Position numbers and translations under genes: made by a program
Shown here: positions 10,252-18,955 of the stretch, in pieces
Position numbering within the stretch: position 1 is the stretch's first letter
Layout of the letters: each line of letters begins with the position of its first letter
Notes under the pieces: model-generated
Told to the model about the DNA's origin: nothing
Seen by the model: the letters and a program-made list of their open reading frames with translations, nothing else
Databases searched by the model: none
Source: Bacteroidota bacterium
Lineage (GTDB): Bacteria > Bacteroidota > Bacteroidia > Chitinophagales > Chitinophagaceae
NCBI GenBank assembly: GCA_018268105.1
Contig: JAFDXG010000032.1
Coordinates: 1 to 64,000, forward strand
Length of the DNA: 64,000 bases
Direction: 5' to 3'

Positions 10252-10374
10252 ATGGATCAACATCTTAAAGATTGCGTAGATGTTGTTACAAAACTTTTTG
10301 CTGCTGCTGGCGTATTTATTGGGGGGACTAAGTTACAGGAAGCAGGCAAAAACCAAACGGGCAGAATGGCTTAA
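10252..10374 (+). pseudogene. Short decayed reading frame between sdhA and the GGCT gene
   Basis: A 40-codon frame begins ATG GAT CAA seven bases after the sdhA stop and ends at TAA (10372-10374). It encodes DVVTKLFAAAGVFIGG followed by TKLQEAGKNQTGRMA. Reading on in frame gives TFLNII before a second stop, so it may be the start of a gene that has lost its end, or chance. A second tiny frame (10422-10487) follows. Neither resembles a family I know. Confidence in a functional product is low. I list it because the stretch is otherwise unexplained and splits the sdh operon. Confidence 0.2.
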
Positions 10375-10493
10375 ACCTTTTTGAATATTATCTAAGAAAA
10401 ATTAAAACTTCGGAAAAGTGTATGAGCTGGATTAATAATAAAGCATACGGTTTTGAAAAATTGCGAAATTTGTTAGGTGAAATCTAATAATTC

Positions 10494-10889
10494 ATGACGC
10501 AGAAAGATTATTTATTTGTGTATGGCACTTTAAGAAGGAACTATAATCTCAGATTAAAGGGAAAGGTTGCTTCTGATATTGCCTATATAGGACAGGCAAA
10601 AGTGTCGGCGTCGCTCTACGATATAGGCAGGTATCCAGGCGCTATAAAGGAAAATACGGATGATGAAGTAGTGGGTGATGTATTTGTTTTGAACAATCCC
10701 GAGAAGGTGCTTAAGGTTTTAGATGAATACGAGGGAAATGAATTTTCCAGAGAGAAAAACAGGGTAAAACTAAGATCGGGGAAGTCTGTAAATGCGTGGG
10801 TGTATTGGTTTAATCAGAAGCCTGAAGGAAAAAGAAGAATTCCTTATAAGGATTATCTAAATTATTTAAAAAATAAAAAGACAGCTTAG
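10494..10889 (+). CDS. Gamma-glutamylcyclotransferase-like protein (AIG2/GGCT fold)
   Basis: A 131-residue protein with the GGCT-like signature: the loop YGTLR at residues 10-14, the Gly-rich strand YDIGRYPGA, and an acidic residue in LDEYEG (Glu80) at the expected catalytic place. Family members cyclise gamma-glutamylamines or peptides to pyroglutamate, but many are uncharacterised and the substrate here is unknown. The gene lies between sdhA and sdhB on the same strand, 4 bases before sdhB. It is much richer in lysine codons and A than the sdh genes, which hints at later insertion. Co-transcription with sdhB is very likely. Confidence 0.85.
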   Translation: MTQKDYLFVYGTLRRNYNLRLKGKVASDIAYIGQAKVSASLYDIGRYPGAIKENTDDEVVGDVFVLNNPEKVLKVLDEYEGNEFSREKNRVKLRSGKSVNAWVYWFNQKPEGKRRIPYKDYLNYLKNKKTA

Positions 10890-10893
10890 AGGC

Positions 10894-11661
10894 ATGGAAC
10901 ATTACAGCATGAATCTTACTTTAAAAGTATGGCGTCAGAAAAATACTTCAGATAAAGGCCGCTTTGAAACTTTTCATGTAAAAGGTATCTCTTCGGAAAT
11001 GTCGTTTCTTGAAATGTTTGATGTGCTCAATGAGCAGTTGATAGAAGAAGGAAAGGAGCCTATTGCATTTGATCATGATTGCCGCGAAGGTATCTGTGGT
11101 ATGTGCTCTATGTATATCAATGGCCGCCCACACGGACCATGGCATGGTACTACCACCTGCCAGTTGCACATGCGGGCATTCAAAGACGGCGACACTATTG
11201 TAGTGGAGCCCTGGAGGGCAAACGCATTTCCGGTTATCAAAGACCTCATTGTTGACCGGCATGCATTCGATCATATTATTCAGGCCGGTGGCTTCGTATC
11301 AGTAAACACGGGTAATGCAGTAGATGGGAATGCCCTTCCTATTGAAAGGGAAAAAGCGGATCAGTCATTTGCAGCAGCAGCCTGTATTGGCTGTGGAGCC
11401 TGTGTAGCCGCCTGCAAAAATAGTTCTGCTATGTTGTTTCTTTCTGCCAAGGTATCTCATTTGGCACTGCTTCCTCAGGGCGCCCCTGAAAAGAAAACCC
11501 GTGTGCTAAACATGATTGCACAGATGGATAAGGAGGGCTTTGGCTCCTGCACTAATACCGGTGCATGTGAAGCGGTTTGCCCCAAAGAAATTTCCCTCGA
11601 AAGTATTGCCAGGCTTAACAAGGAATATCTCGGTGCTGCTTTCACTTCTGACAAAGTATAA
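10894..11661 (+). CDS. sdhB: Succinate dehydrogenase iron-sulfur subunit
   Basis: A 255-residue ferredoxin-type protein. The [2Fe-2S] cysteines are Cys63, Cys68, Cys71 and Cys89 (CREGICGMC, then TTTCQ). The [4Fe-4S] and [3Fe-4S] sets follow in [11 protein letters not shown] and [14 protein letters not shown]. It carries electrons from the SdhA flavin to the SdhC heme/quinone site. Either ATG at 10894 or the one five codons on (MNLTLKVW) could start it. It begins 4 bases after the GGCT-like gene, so translational coupling to that inserted gene is likely. Confidence 0.95.
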   Translation: MEHYSMNLTLKVWRQKNTSDKGRFETFHVKGISSEMSFLEMFDVLNEQLIEEGKEPIAFDHDCREGICGMCSMYINGRPHGPWHGTTTCQLHMRAFKDGDTIVVEPWRANAFPVIKDLIVDRHAFDHIIQAGGFVSVNTGNAVDGNALPIEREKADQSFAAAACIGCGACVAACKNSSAMLFLSAKVSHLALLPQGAPEKKTRVLNMIAQMDKEGFGSCTNTGACEAVCPKEISLESIARLNKEYLGAAFTSDKV

Positions 11662-11666
11662 AATTT

Positions 11667-11690
11667 CTTACCTGGTCCGGTGTTTTTTTT
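11667..11690 (+). terminator. Possible terminator after sdhB
   Basis: A short GC-rich stretch (CCTGGTCCGG) able to form only a small hairpin is followed by eight T residues, six bases after the sdhB stop. The stem is weak and the call rests mainly on the T tract. Confidence 0.35.
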
Positions 11691-11740
11691 ATTAGTCGGC
11701 ATATCGGATATTTAAGTTTCCGTTTTGCATTTTATCTGCT

Positions 11741-12658
11741 ATGGACATCAACCTGCCTATATACCCCGGGCGACTTACTATTGATAAAGTAGAATTCTGT
11801 CTTACGTGTGAGAATAGAGTTAAACTTCATATTTTAAGACTTGATAAAATTCATCCTGTCATTTCGGGGAATAAATGGTATAAACTGAAATACTACATGG
11901 CAGATGCAATAAATAAGGGATTTAAAAAAATTCTCACATTTGGAGGTGCTTATTCAAATCATATCGTTGCTGCTGCCTGTGCAGCAAAGGAGTATAATAT
12001 CAATGCAACAGGCATTATAAGAGGTGAGGAACCTGCAGTTTACAGTCATACTTTATCTGATGCCCGTGATTATGGCATGGAACTTCATTTTATTTCCCGA
12101 AATGAATACAATTCAGTAAAAAGAGGCGCCGAAACTGATTTTTCAAATCAAAATTTCAAAGAGCATTACCTCATTCCGGAAGGCGGATATGGCAGAAAGG
12201 GGGTAATGGGCGCTGCAGAAATACTTCAAAACAAAGATATAAGCAGCTATACGCATATTGTGACTGCTATAGGAACGGGCACTACTATTGCCGGTATAGT
12301 AAAGAGCGCTTCCCCCGGGCAAAAAGTATTGGGTATGAGTGTAATGAAAAACAATAGCGCCTTGCCTGTGGAGATAGCATCTTTGCTGGGCGACGCCCTG
12401 CCGGATAATCTTCAGATAATACAAGACTATCATTTTGGGGGATATGCAAAAAAATCTCAGCTATTATTAGACTTCATGAACCGGTTTTATCGTTTATCAA
12501 ATATTCCATTGGATTTTGTGTATACCGGTAAACTGATGTTTGGAATATCTGAGCTGATAAGTAAAGGCTACTTCCCTCCGGGTTCTGAAATTTTAGCAAT
12601 TCATACCGGAGGGCTGCAAGGCAATCGTTCTTTACCGTCGGGAATTTTGGAATTTTAG
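11741..12658 (+). CDS. PLP-dependent 1-aminocyclopropane-1-carboxylate deaminase / D-cysteine desulfhydrase family enzyme
   Basis: A 305-residue tryptophan-synthase-beta-fold PLP enzyme. The lysine that should bind PLP lies in the family motif SGNKWYKLKYY, near residues 43-53. FGGAYSNHIVA and the glycine-rich phosphate loop TAIGTGTTIAG are also visible. Relatives deaminate ACC or break down D-cysteine, and the sequence alone does not decide which. The protein is slightly short of the usual 320-340 residues. The gene stands alone between sdhB and a secreted protein gene. Confidence 0.82.
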   Translation: MDINLPIYPGRLTIDKVEFCLTCENRVKLHILRLDKIHPVISGNKWYKLKYYMADAINKGFKKILTFGGAYSNHIVAAACAAKEYNINATGIIRGEEPAVYSHTLSDARDYGMELHFISRNEYNSVKRGAETDFSNQNFKEHYLIPEGGYGRKGVMGAAEILQNKDISSYTHIVTAIGTGTTIAGIVKSASPGQKVLGMSVMKNNSALPVEIASLLGDALPDNLQIIQDYHFGGYAKKSQLLLDFMNRFYRLSNIPLDFVYTGKLMFGISELISKGYFPPGSEILAIHTGGLQGNRSLPSGILEF

Positions 12659-12672
12659 GAAAACTGTAGCAC

Positions 12673-12680
12673 TATCTTTG
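12673..12680 (+). promoter_or_regulatory. -7 promoter element before the secreted protein gene
   Basis: TATCTTTG matches TAnnTTTG. A TTTG at 12646-12649 lies 23 bases upstream, near the spacing expected for a -33 element. The predicted leader to the ATG at 12724 is about 40 bases. Confidence 0.55.
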
Positions 12681-12723
12681 CATTGCTAACTAAAAAAATA
12701 CCATTGCTTAGACATCATTATTT

Positions 12724-13581
12724 ATGAAGCTGATTGTAAGTGTTTTTTTGTTTGTCATACTTTTATTTTCAGGCTACCCATCTGAAGCCCAGGACACTTT
12801 ACCTGCATTTACAGCAAAGAATATTAATGGAAAAATAATCTTAAGCTGGGTAAATCATTTTCCGGTTGTTAAACAATTGAGTATACAAAGGTCGTCAGAC
12901 AGCCTTAAAGGATTTAAGACTATACTTACATTACCGGATCCATCTTCTGTGACCAATGGTTTTTTAGATAATAATGCCCCTGACACCATTTCGTTTTACA
13001 AAATCTATATCCTGCTCGATAGTGGAAAATATGTATTTAGTAAGTCTCAAAGACCTCATAAAGCAATACCACCACCGGTGGTCAGAAAGAAGGAATATAA
13101 CCGGATAGGTATTTCAAATAATGCTCCGGCAAACTATAGTGCCAATACAAAGTCTCCTACCACTGACATTCAAAATAATGCTACTATTAGTACAAAACCT
13201 AAAGACATTGAGCCTACGGCAAAGCAATATGAGCCTGAGCTTACTAAGGTCTCCAATAAAAACAGGAGCGACGGATTAAAGGCTGATACTGTCACCCTGG
13301 TTCGCCCGGAAACCTTTACTCCTTCAGGGTTCGTATATACCAATCCTTCCGGTAATATCACTGTAGTTGTACCGATTGGCAAGCAAGGTCAGTATACTAT
13401 TAAATTTTATGACGAAAACGGAGATGAAATATTCCAGATTTCCAATATAAATGAGCACATTTTTTCAATTGACAAATCGAACTTTATGCGCTCCGGCTGG
13501 TACAAGTTTGAGTTATATGAAAACAACATACTCAGAGAGAAAAATAAAGTGCTTGTACCGAAAGATACTACTATTCGCTAA
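12724..13581 (+). CDS. Secreted hypothetical protein with fibronectin-like N-terminal region
   Basis: A 285-residue protein with a clear signal peptide (residues 1 to about 22, ending PSEAQ). Residues about 30-110 have the alternating pattern of a fibronectin/Ig-like sandwich (GKIILSWVNHF, then SIQRSSD). A Pro/Thr/Asn-rich linker follows (about 115-195), and the C-terminal domain (about 205-285) contains GQYTIKFYDENGDEIFQI, also beta-rich. It is probably exported to the periplasm or cell surface. There is no lipobox or sorting domain. It overlaps the convergent lipB by 11 bases. The function is unknown. Confidence 0.75.
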   Translation: MKLIVSVFLFVILLFSGYPSEAQDTLPAFTAKNINGKIILSWVNHFPVVKQLSIQRSSDSLKGFKTILTLPDPSSVTNGFLDNNAPDTISFYKIYILLDSGKYVFSKSQRPHKAIPPPVVRKKEYNRIGISNNAPANYSANTKSPTTDIQNNATISTKPKDIEPTAKQYEPELTKVSNKNRSDGLKADTVTLVRPETFTPSGFVYTNPSGNITVVVPIGKQGQYTIKFYDENGDEIFQISNINEHIFSIDKSNFMRSGWYKFELYENNILREKNKVLVPKDTTIR

Positions 13582-14326
13582 TGAGACTACTGTCAAATAC
13601 TTTTTCAAAACAGCTTTTCACCTGATATTTTACCTCCTCAATATCCGGATTGTAGCCAAGCTCTCTGGCAATGGAGGTCACCTGTTTGTCTGCAATTCCA
13701 CAAGGGATGATATGATTAAAATAGTTTAAGTCAGTATTCACATTTAATGCAAAGCCATGCATAGTTATCCATCTGCTGCATCGTACACCCATAGCACAAA
13801 TTTTCCTTTCTTTGCCTTTTACAAAAGGTTCAATCCACACACCCGTTTCACCAGGTGAACGTTCCCCTTTAATATGATAATAATCTAAAACCTGTATGAT
13901 CAATTCCTCCAGATTACGCAGGTATTTACCAATATCCGTATAATATTTTTCAAGGTCCAGTATTGGATAACCAACAATTTGCCCGGGTCCATGAAAAGTA
14001 ATATCGCCACCGCGATTGGTATGATAATATGCAATTCCTCTTTTGTCCATTTCTTCCTGTGTGAGTAATACATTGGACTCATGGCCACTTTTGCCAAGAG
14101 TATAAACTGGAGGATGCTCACAAAGCAAAAAGTAGTGCTGTGTAGGCGAAGCGGAAATGAGTGTTGTTTCGTTTTCACCGGAAGTTTGATCAGAACCGGG
14201 CTTATTTCGATTAGCAGCAGCGGCAACAGATTTAACCTGTACATTTTGCATTAATAATTTTTCCTGGTAATCCCAGGCTTCTTTGTAACTAATACGCCCA
14301 AGGTCTTGAAAAATAACTCGCTCCAT
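13571..14326 (-). CDS. lipB: Octanoyl-[acyl carrier protein]:protein N-octanoyltransferase
   Basis: A 251-residue LipB. The family blocks RGGDITFHGPGQ (about residues 105-116) and GVRCSRWITMHGFALNV are intact. The catalytic pair is visible as Lys175 (RKICAMG) and Cys209 (IIPCGI). LipB moves octanoyl groups from ACP to the E2 and GcvH lipoyl domains, which links it to the glycine cleavage enzyme encoded further on. An insertion of about 27 residues (about 34-60), rich in Ala, Asn, Ser and Thr, separates the first helix from the core. The start codon is only four bases from a -7 element. Confidence 0.93.
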   Translation of the reverse strand: MERVIFQDLGRISYKEAWDYQEKLLMQNVQVKSVAAAANRNKPGSDQTSGENETTLISASPTQHYFLLCEHPPVYTLGKSGHESNVLLTQEEMDKRGIAYYHTNRGGDITFHGPGQIVGYPILDLEKYYTDIGKYLRNLEELIIQVLDYYHIKGERSPGETGVWIEPFVKGKERKICAMGVRCSRWITMHGFALNVNTDLNYFNHIIPCGIADKQVTSIARELGYNPDIEEVKYQVKSCFEKVFDSSLISE

Positions 14327-14330
14327 GCGG

Positions 14331-14338
14331 CAAAGGTA
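14331..14338 (-). promoter_or_regulatory. -7 promoter element of lipB
   Basis: On the minus strand TACCTTTG matches TAnnTTTG and is followed by CCGC and then the lipB ATG. This predicts a leaderless transcript. Confidence 0.6.
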
Positions 14339-14443
14339 TCAGAAAAATGATGGGATTGAACAGCGATATTATTCATCTGAATAAAATTCTACTTTCAGCC
14401 ACGAAGTAATTTTAAATGCACCCATTTTATGTCTCACACTGTT

Positions 14444-14451
14444 TATCTTTG
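14444..14451 (+). promoter_or_regulatory. -7 promoter element of the ABC-F gene
   Basis: TATCTTTG matches TAnnTTTG and is followed by CCGG and then ATG at 14456. This supports the start at 14456 over an in-frame ATG at 14429, which lies upstream of the promoter, and predicts a leaderless mRNA. Confidence 0.62.
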
Positions 14452-14455
14452 CCGG

Positions 14456-16366
14456 ATGCATTATGTATCTGCAGAAGGATTAGGAAAGTCTTATGGCGTA
14501 AAACCGCTTTTCAGCAATCTTAGTTTTCATATTGAAGAAGGTGATAAAATTGCCCTGGTTGCCCGCAACGGATATGGCAAATCTACCCTGTTGAAAATTA
14601 TTTCAGGTAAAGAAGTACCAGAAGAAGGAAAAGTGTGGATACATAAAGATGTAACGGTTGCACTGTTTGAACAGGAACCGGTATTTTTTGAAGACCTCAG
14701 TATACTTGATAATATTTTTCATCATACCCATCCGGTAATCAATGCCATTAAAGCATTTGAAGCAGCAAGTGAATCGGAGAATAGCCAATTAGTGGCGGAA
14801 ACTATTGTGAGGATGGATGAATTGGGTGCGTGGGATTTTGACAGCAAGGTAAAGCAGATATTTGGCAAACTGAATATACATCACCTGCAACAAACAGTAG
14901 GAAGTTTATCGGGAGGCCAGCGCAAACGTGTAGCACTTGCCAGGACACTTATAGACATTGGTTTTGAACACAAGCATGTATTACTAATTATGGACGAGCC
15001 TACCAATCATCTTGATGTAGAAACCGTGGAGTGGCTTGAACATTATCTGAACCAGGAAAAAGTTACCCTGTTACTGGTTACTCACGATCGCTATTTTCTT
15101 GATGATGTTTGCAATGAGATATGGGAGTTGGATGGAAGCGAACTATACATACACAAAGGTAATTACGAAAATTATATAGAAAAAAAAGCGGCACGTATAG
15201 AACAGCAGGGCGCCAGTATTGACAAAGCAAAAAATCTGTACAGGAAGGAACTGGAATGGATGCGTAAGCAACCCAGGGCCCGAACCACAAAATCTAAAAG
15301 CAGGATTGATGCCTTCAGTACTGTAGAGGCGAAAGCCAAAAAAAAGATGGAAGATAACCAGATTGAGCTTCAGGTAAAAATGAGCAGACTGGGCGGCAAA
15401 GTAGCCGAACTAAAGAAAGTGTACAAATCTTATGATGATAAAGTATTGCTGAAAGGCTTCGACTATACGTTTGCTAAGGGCGAAAGAATAGGTGTAGTGG
15501 GGAAAAATGGCGCAGGCAAATCAACTTTTTTAAATATCCTTCAGGAGATCGAAAAAGCCGATAGCGGGAAAGTAAACATTGGGGAAACAGTAGTATTTGG
15601 ATATTATTCACAGGAGGGGCTGAATGTAAAAGAAGATAAACGGGTAATAGAATATGTGAAAGATATAGCAGAAAATTTCCCACTTGCCGGCGGCGGGTCG
15701 CTCAGCGCTGCCCAGTTCCTCCAGCTCTTTCTCTTCAATCCCGATCAGCAATATACATTTATTTCCAGGCTTAGCGGAGGAGAGAAAAAAAGACTGATGC
15801 TACTATCAGTACTTTACCGCAATCCCAATTTCCTGATACTTGATGAACCCACCAATGATCTTGACTTACCAACGCTTAGTGTTCTCGAAAACTTTCTGAA
15901 TGAATACAAAGGATGTCTGCTCATTGTTTCGCACGACAGGTATTTTATGGACAGGCTTTGTGACCATCTCTTTGTTTTTGAAGGCAATGGTGTCATTCGT
16001 GATTTCCCGGGTAACTATTCGCAATACAGAGAATGGAAAAAAGAAGAGGAAGATATTAAAATTGAAGCCGAAAAGAAAAAAATAAAAAATACTGCATCTC
16101 TAACAATATTGTCTGATAAAATACAATCAAATACGGACACTGCAAAGAGAAAAGCTTCTTACAAGGAAAAAAGAGAATTTGAAATTTTGCAAAAAGAGAT
16201 TGAAGAGCTGGAAAAAGAAAAAAACTCAATCCAGGAACAATTAAGCACAGGCACGATTCCTTACCAGCAACTGCAGGAACTTTTGAAGCGGATTACGGAA
16301 TTAACTTCAATACTCGATGAAAAAGAAATGCGATGGCTGGAGCTCAGTGAATGGGTAGAAGTTTAA
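14456..16366 (+). CDS. ABC-F family ATPase (Uup-like)
   Basis: A 636-residue soluble protein with two ABC ATPase domains and no membrane segment. Walker A motifs are ARNGYGKST and GKNGAGKST. The ABC signatures are LSGGQRKR and LSGGEKKR. Walker B motifs end in DEPTNHLD and DEPTNDLD. The inter-domain linker is lysine/arginine-rich, as in ABC-F proteins. The C-terminal 90 residues form a charged coiled coil, which favours the Uup branch. ABC-F proteins act on ribosomes, and Uup is also tied to branched-DNA tolerance. The gene is divergent from lipB, with both promoters inside 130 bases. Confidence 0.88.
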   Translation: MHYVSAEGLGKSYGVKPLFSNLSFHIEEGDKIALVARNGYGKSTLLKIISGKEVPEEGKVWIHKDVTVALFEQEPVFFEDLSILDNIFHHTHPVINAIKAFEAASESENSQLVAETIVRMDELGAWDFDSKVKQIFGKLNIHHLQQTVGSLSGGQRKRVALARTLIDIGFEHKHVLLIMDEPTNHLDVETVEWLEHYLNQEKVTLLLVTHDRYFLDDVCNEIWELDGSELYIHKGNYENYIEKKAARIEQQGASIDKAKNLYRKELEWMRKQPRARTTKSKSRIDAFSTVEAKAKKKMEDNQIELQVKMSRLGGKVAELKKVYKSYDDKVLLKGFDYTFAKGERIGVVGKNGAGKSTFLNILQEIEKADSGKVNIGETVVFGYYSQEGLNVKEDKRVIEYVKDIAENFPLAGGGSLSAAQFLQLFLFNPDQQYTFISRLSGGEKKRLMLLSVLYRNPNFLILDEPTNDLDLPTLSVLENFLNEYKGCLLIVSHDRYFMDRLCDHLFVFEGNGVIRDFPGNYSQYREWKKEEEDIKIEAEKKKIKNTASLTILSDKIQSNTDTAKRKASYKEKREFEILQKEIEELEKEKNSIQEQLSTGTIPYQQLQELLKRITELTSILDEKEMRWLELSEWVEV

Positions 16367-16378
16367 AAAAACTGGAGT

Positions 16379-17824
16379 CTACACTTCAAATGCAACCTTT
16401 AGTATAAAACCATTTCCGGGAGAAGTGATCATATCAATAGTTCCGTGATATAGTTCAATCCGGTTCCGGATGTTGCGCAATCCAAATCCATCATTATTCT
16501 CAACAGTAAGATCGGTACCCTTACCGTCATCTTTAATTATCAGTTCTACTTTCTCACCAGTCTTTTTAAAATTAATTTCTACATTCTTAGCTTCAGCATG
16601 TTTTATAATGTTGTTAAGCTGTTCCTGAACAATGCGGTACAACATTAGTTTGTGGCTTTCTGTCAAACCTTCTTCATTAAAGTCAACCATATCCACAATT
16701 ACAGAAATATGCTGTACCCCGGATATAGCATCGGCAAGACTTGTAATAGATTGTTCGAGACCAAGTTCTGCAAGCAGGGGAGGTGATAAACTTTTAGACA
16801 GGTTTCTCAATTCTTCAATCACCTTGTCAATATACTCATTGCTTTTCTTAAGCAGTCCTTCCCTTATATTTTCGTTGGTTATAGAATGTTCTATATACAA
16901 CTTCACTACACCCAATAACTGGTTTACATTATCGTGTAGTTCCTCTGCAAGTTTTTTTCGTTCTTTTTCCTGAGTGTCAAGCACAGTTCTGGCTAACTGT
17001 CGTCTGTAAATGACCTCTTTTTCTGCCAATTGTTTTTGCAGGTTTCGCTGTTCCGTAAAATCCTGCATCGAAACAATCAGTCGTATTGGTTCCCCTTCAT
17101 TATTTCTAAGTATTGAGAAGCAATCGGCAATGATCTTATATTGACCGTCTTTCCCGGCAAACCTATATTCATTATTCAGGCTTGTAATATTAGGCAGCAG
17201 AAAAGCAGCATTGATTTTATCTAAAATTTTATCCTTATCGTCTGGATGAATATTTGCTTTCCACCACTCAAACCCTGATTCCAGATCATCATCGGTATAA
17301 CCTAGAAGTGTTTTCACATTGTTGTTGTAATACAACTGTCCTGTTTTAATATTCCAATCCCATAACCCTTCCACTGTGGCTTTACCAAGAACAGTATAAC
17401 GCACCAGGTTTTCTTTTAGCTCTTTATCACTTGAAATTTTTTCAGAAATGTCTTCAAAAATAATAAGATACGAGATTTCATCATCCTTGTTTTTAACCTG
17501 GATTATCGTTCCATTGCAGACCACCTTCATATTTTCTTTGGTAGTGATTCCAACGAGGTTAGTCATTTTCTCTAATTTTCCCGTTTTCAAAAGCGTATCC
17601 CAGTATTCCAGCTCTACATTATCATACTCCTTTACAAACAGGCTGTAATGCTGCATATCCAATTCCTCACGGGAATAGCCTACCATGTTACAAAAAGCAG
17701 GATTAGCATAAGTCAGTTTATTTTCTGCATTCATCTTTGCAATACCAATATTAATATTGTCAAGTATAACAGCAATTTCATTTTTATCAAAATCCAGTGC
17801 AGGCATAATATTAGTAGCGGTCAA
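16379..17824 (-). CDS. PAS-domain sensor histidine kinase (HisKA_3 / NarX-type), orphan
   Basis: A 481-residue soluble kinase without membrane segments. Residues about 12-125 and 145-260 are two PAS domains (YANPAFCNMVGYSREEL in the first, LYYNNNVKTLLGYTDDD in the second). A dimerisation region carries the phospho-accepting His297 in LAEELHDNVNQLLG. The ATPase domain ends with GFGLRNIRNRIELYHG. This class phosphorylates NarL/LuxR-type regulators, but none is present nearby, so it is an orphan kinase. It is convergent with the ABC-F gene, with 12 bases between the stop codons. Confidence 0.88.
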   Translation of the reverse strand: MTATNIMPALDFDKNEIAVILDNINIGIAKMNAENKLTYANPAFCNMVGYSREELDMQHYSLFVKEYDNVELEYWDTLLKTGKLEKMTNLVGITTKENMKVVCNGTIIQVKNKDDEISYLIIFEDISEKISSDKELKENLVRYTVLGKATVEGLWDWNIKTGQLYYNNNVKTLLGYTDDDLESGFEWWKANIHPDDKDKILDKINAAFLLPNITSLNNEYRFAGKDGQYKIIADCFSILRNNEGEPIRLIVSMQDFTEQRNLQKQLAEKEVIYRRQLARTVLDTQEKERKKLAEELHDNVNQLLGVVKLYIEHSITNENIREGLLKKSNEYIDKVIEELRNLSKSLSPPLLAELGLEQSITSLADAISGVQHISVIVDMVDFNEEGLTESHKLMLYRIVQEQLNNIIKHAEAKNVEINFKKTGEKVELIIKDDGKGTDLTVENNDGFGLRNIRNRIELYHGTIDMITSPGNGFILKVAFEV

Positions 17825-17995
17825 TTTTCTTTATTATTAAAAGTTAGAATGATAGCTGAACAAGTTTGGAATAAATCAAATTGTAATTCAAACTTCATTC
17901 ACACTGGTAGAATGGTTATTTAAAGAACTCAAATTAATAACTTATTTTTTAATTTTAAGGAATATAATATTTATTGAAAATTTGTCACTTAAAAG

Positions 17996-18946
17996 ATGCA
18001 GGAAGAAATATATACAGCTCAGGAATTTCTACCTAATAAAAAACCCGTTTTCGAAAAAGCTGCTCAAAACCGGAATATTTGGTTAAGAACGGGGGTGAGC
18101 CTTGTGCTTTATATCCTGGCATATTATATTTTCTTCCACCGTGATATAGCCTGGATTTTTATACTCACCATTGCAATCATATTGCATGAAGGCGGGCATT
18201 ATATAGTAATGAAAATTTTCAGGTACAAAGATGTGTATATACTTTTTGTTCCATTTCTTGGGGCTTATGTTTCCGGCAGTCCTCAAAGGATATCTCAGAA
18301 ACAACGTATCATTACCCTGCTTGCGGGGCCTTTACCCGGAATTGTTATTGGCATGATTTCCCTTTGGGTTTTCTTAAGTACTTCAGAAGTCGTTTATTAC
18401 AAACTCTCTTTAATTTTTATACTTTTAAATGTTTTCAACCTGCTTCCTGTCTCACCTTTAGATGGCGGACAAATCCTGGAAAATCTTTTTGTGAAAACCG
18501 GCAAAGCTGTACAGCCTTATTTACTCATTGCTTCGGCAGTTTGTTTATTTTATATCGCTGTTGCATTACATAATTATATAATCATATTTTTTGTTTGGTT
18601 CATTGTTATTCGTTTCAGGAGTATCCAAAGGATTTCCGCTGTAAGAAAAGAACTTGATACAGCAAATATTGCTTACAATAAAAATTACGAGGAACTAAGT
18701 GATGATGAGTATATGATCATACGGAAAGCACTGATTATACATATTCCCGCATTAAAAGAATATGATCCCGAAAGGATTTCAGAAGAGGAGGATATCATAG
18801 TTTCGTATACTGGGAAAATACTTACAGGTTCCATAAATATGGATCTCAGCAAAAACCAAAAAAAATTAGTGCTAAGCTTATGGATCGGTTTTATATTTGT
18901 GCCGGTGGCCTTTTTCATTTATGCATCACCACATTTAACGTTGTAA
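17996..18946 (+). CDS. M50 (site-2 protease) family membrane metalloprotease
   Basis: A 316-residue protein with about six hydrophobic helices. The zinc motif HEGGH is at residues 64-68 inside a helix, and the third ligand lies in the family motif LLPVSPLDGGQ (Asp156). These are the hallmarks of intramembrane site-2 proteases, which release membrane-tethered regulators. There is no PDZ domain. The substrate is unknown. A soluble stretch (about 205-290) precedes the last helix. The gene is 9 bases upstream of pepT and probably co-transcribed with it. Confidence 0.85.
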   Translation: MQEEIYTAQEFLPNKKPVFEKAAQNRNIWLRTGVSLVLYILAYYIFFHRDIAWIFILTIAIILHEGGHYIVMKIFRYKDVYILFVPFLGAYVSGSPQRISQKQRIITLLAGPLPGIVIGMISLWVFLSTSEVVYYKLSLIFILLNVFNLLPVSPLDGGQILENLFVKTGKAVQPYLLIASAVCLFYIAVALHNYIIIFFVWFIVIRFRSIQRISAVRKELDTANIAYNKNYEELSDDEYMIIRKALIIHIPALKEYDPERISEEEDIIVSYTGKILTGSINMDLSKNQKKLVLSLWIGFIFVPVAFFIYASPHLTL

Positions 18947-18955
18947 TCAATATAC

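Noticed and set aside
14429-14455. Earlier start for the ABC-F gene
   Set aside because: The -7 promoter element lies between this ATG and the one at 14456, and the family sequence begins at 14456.
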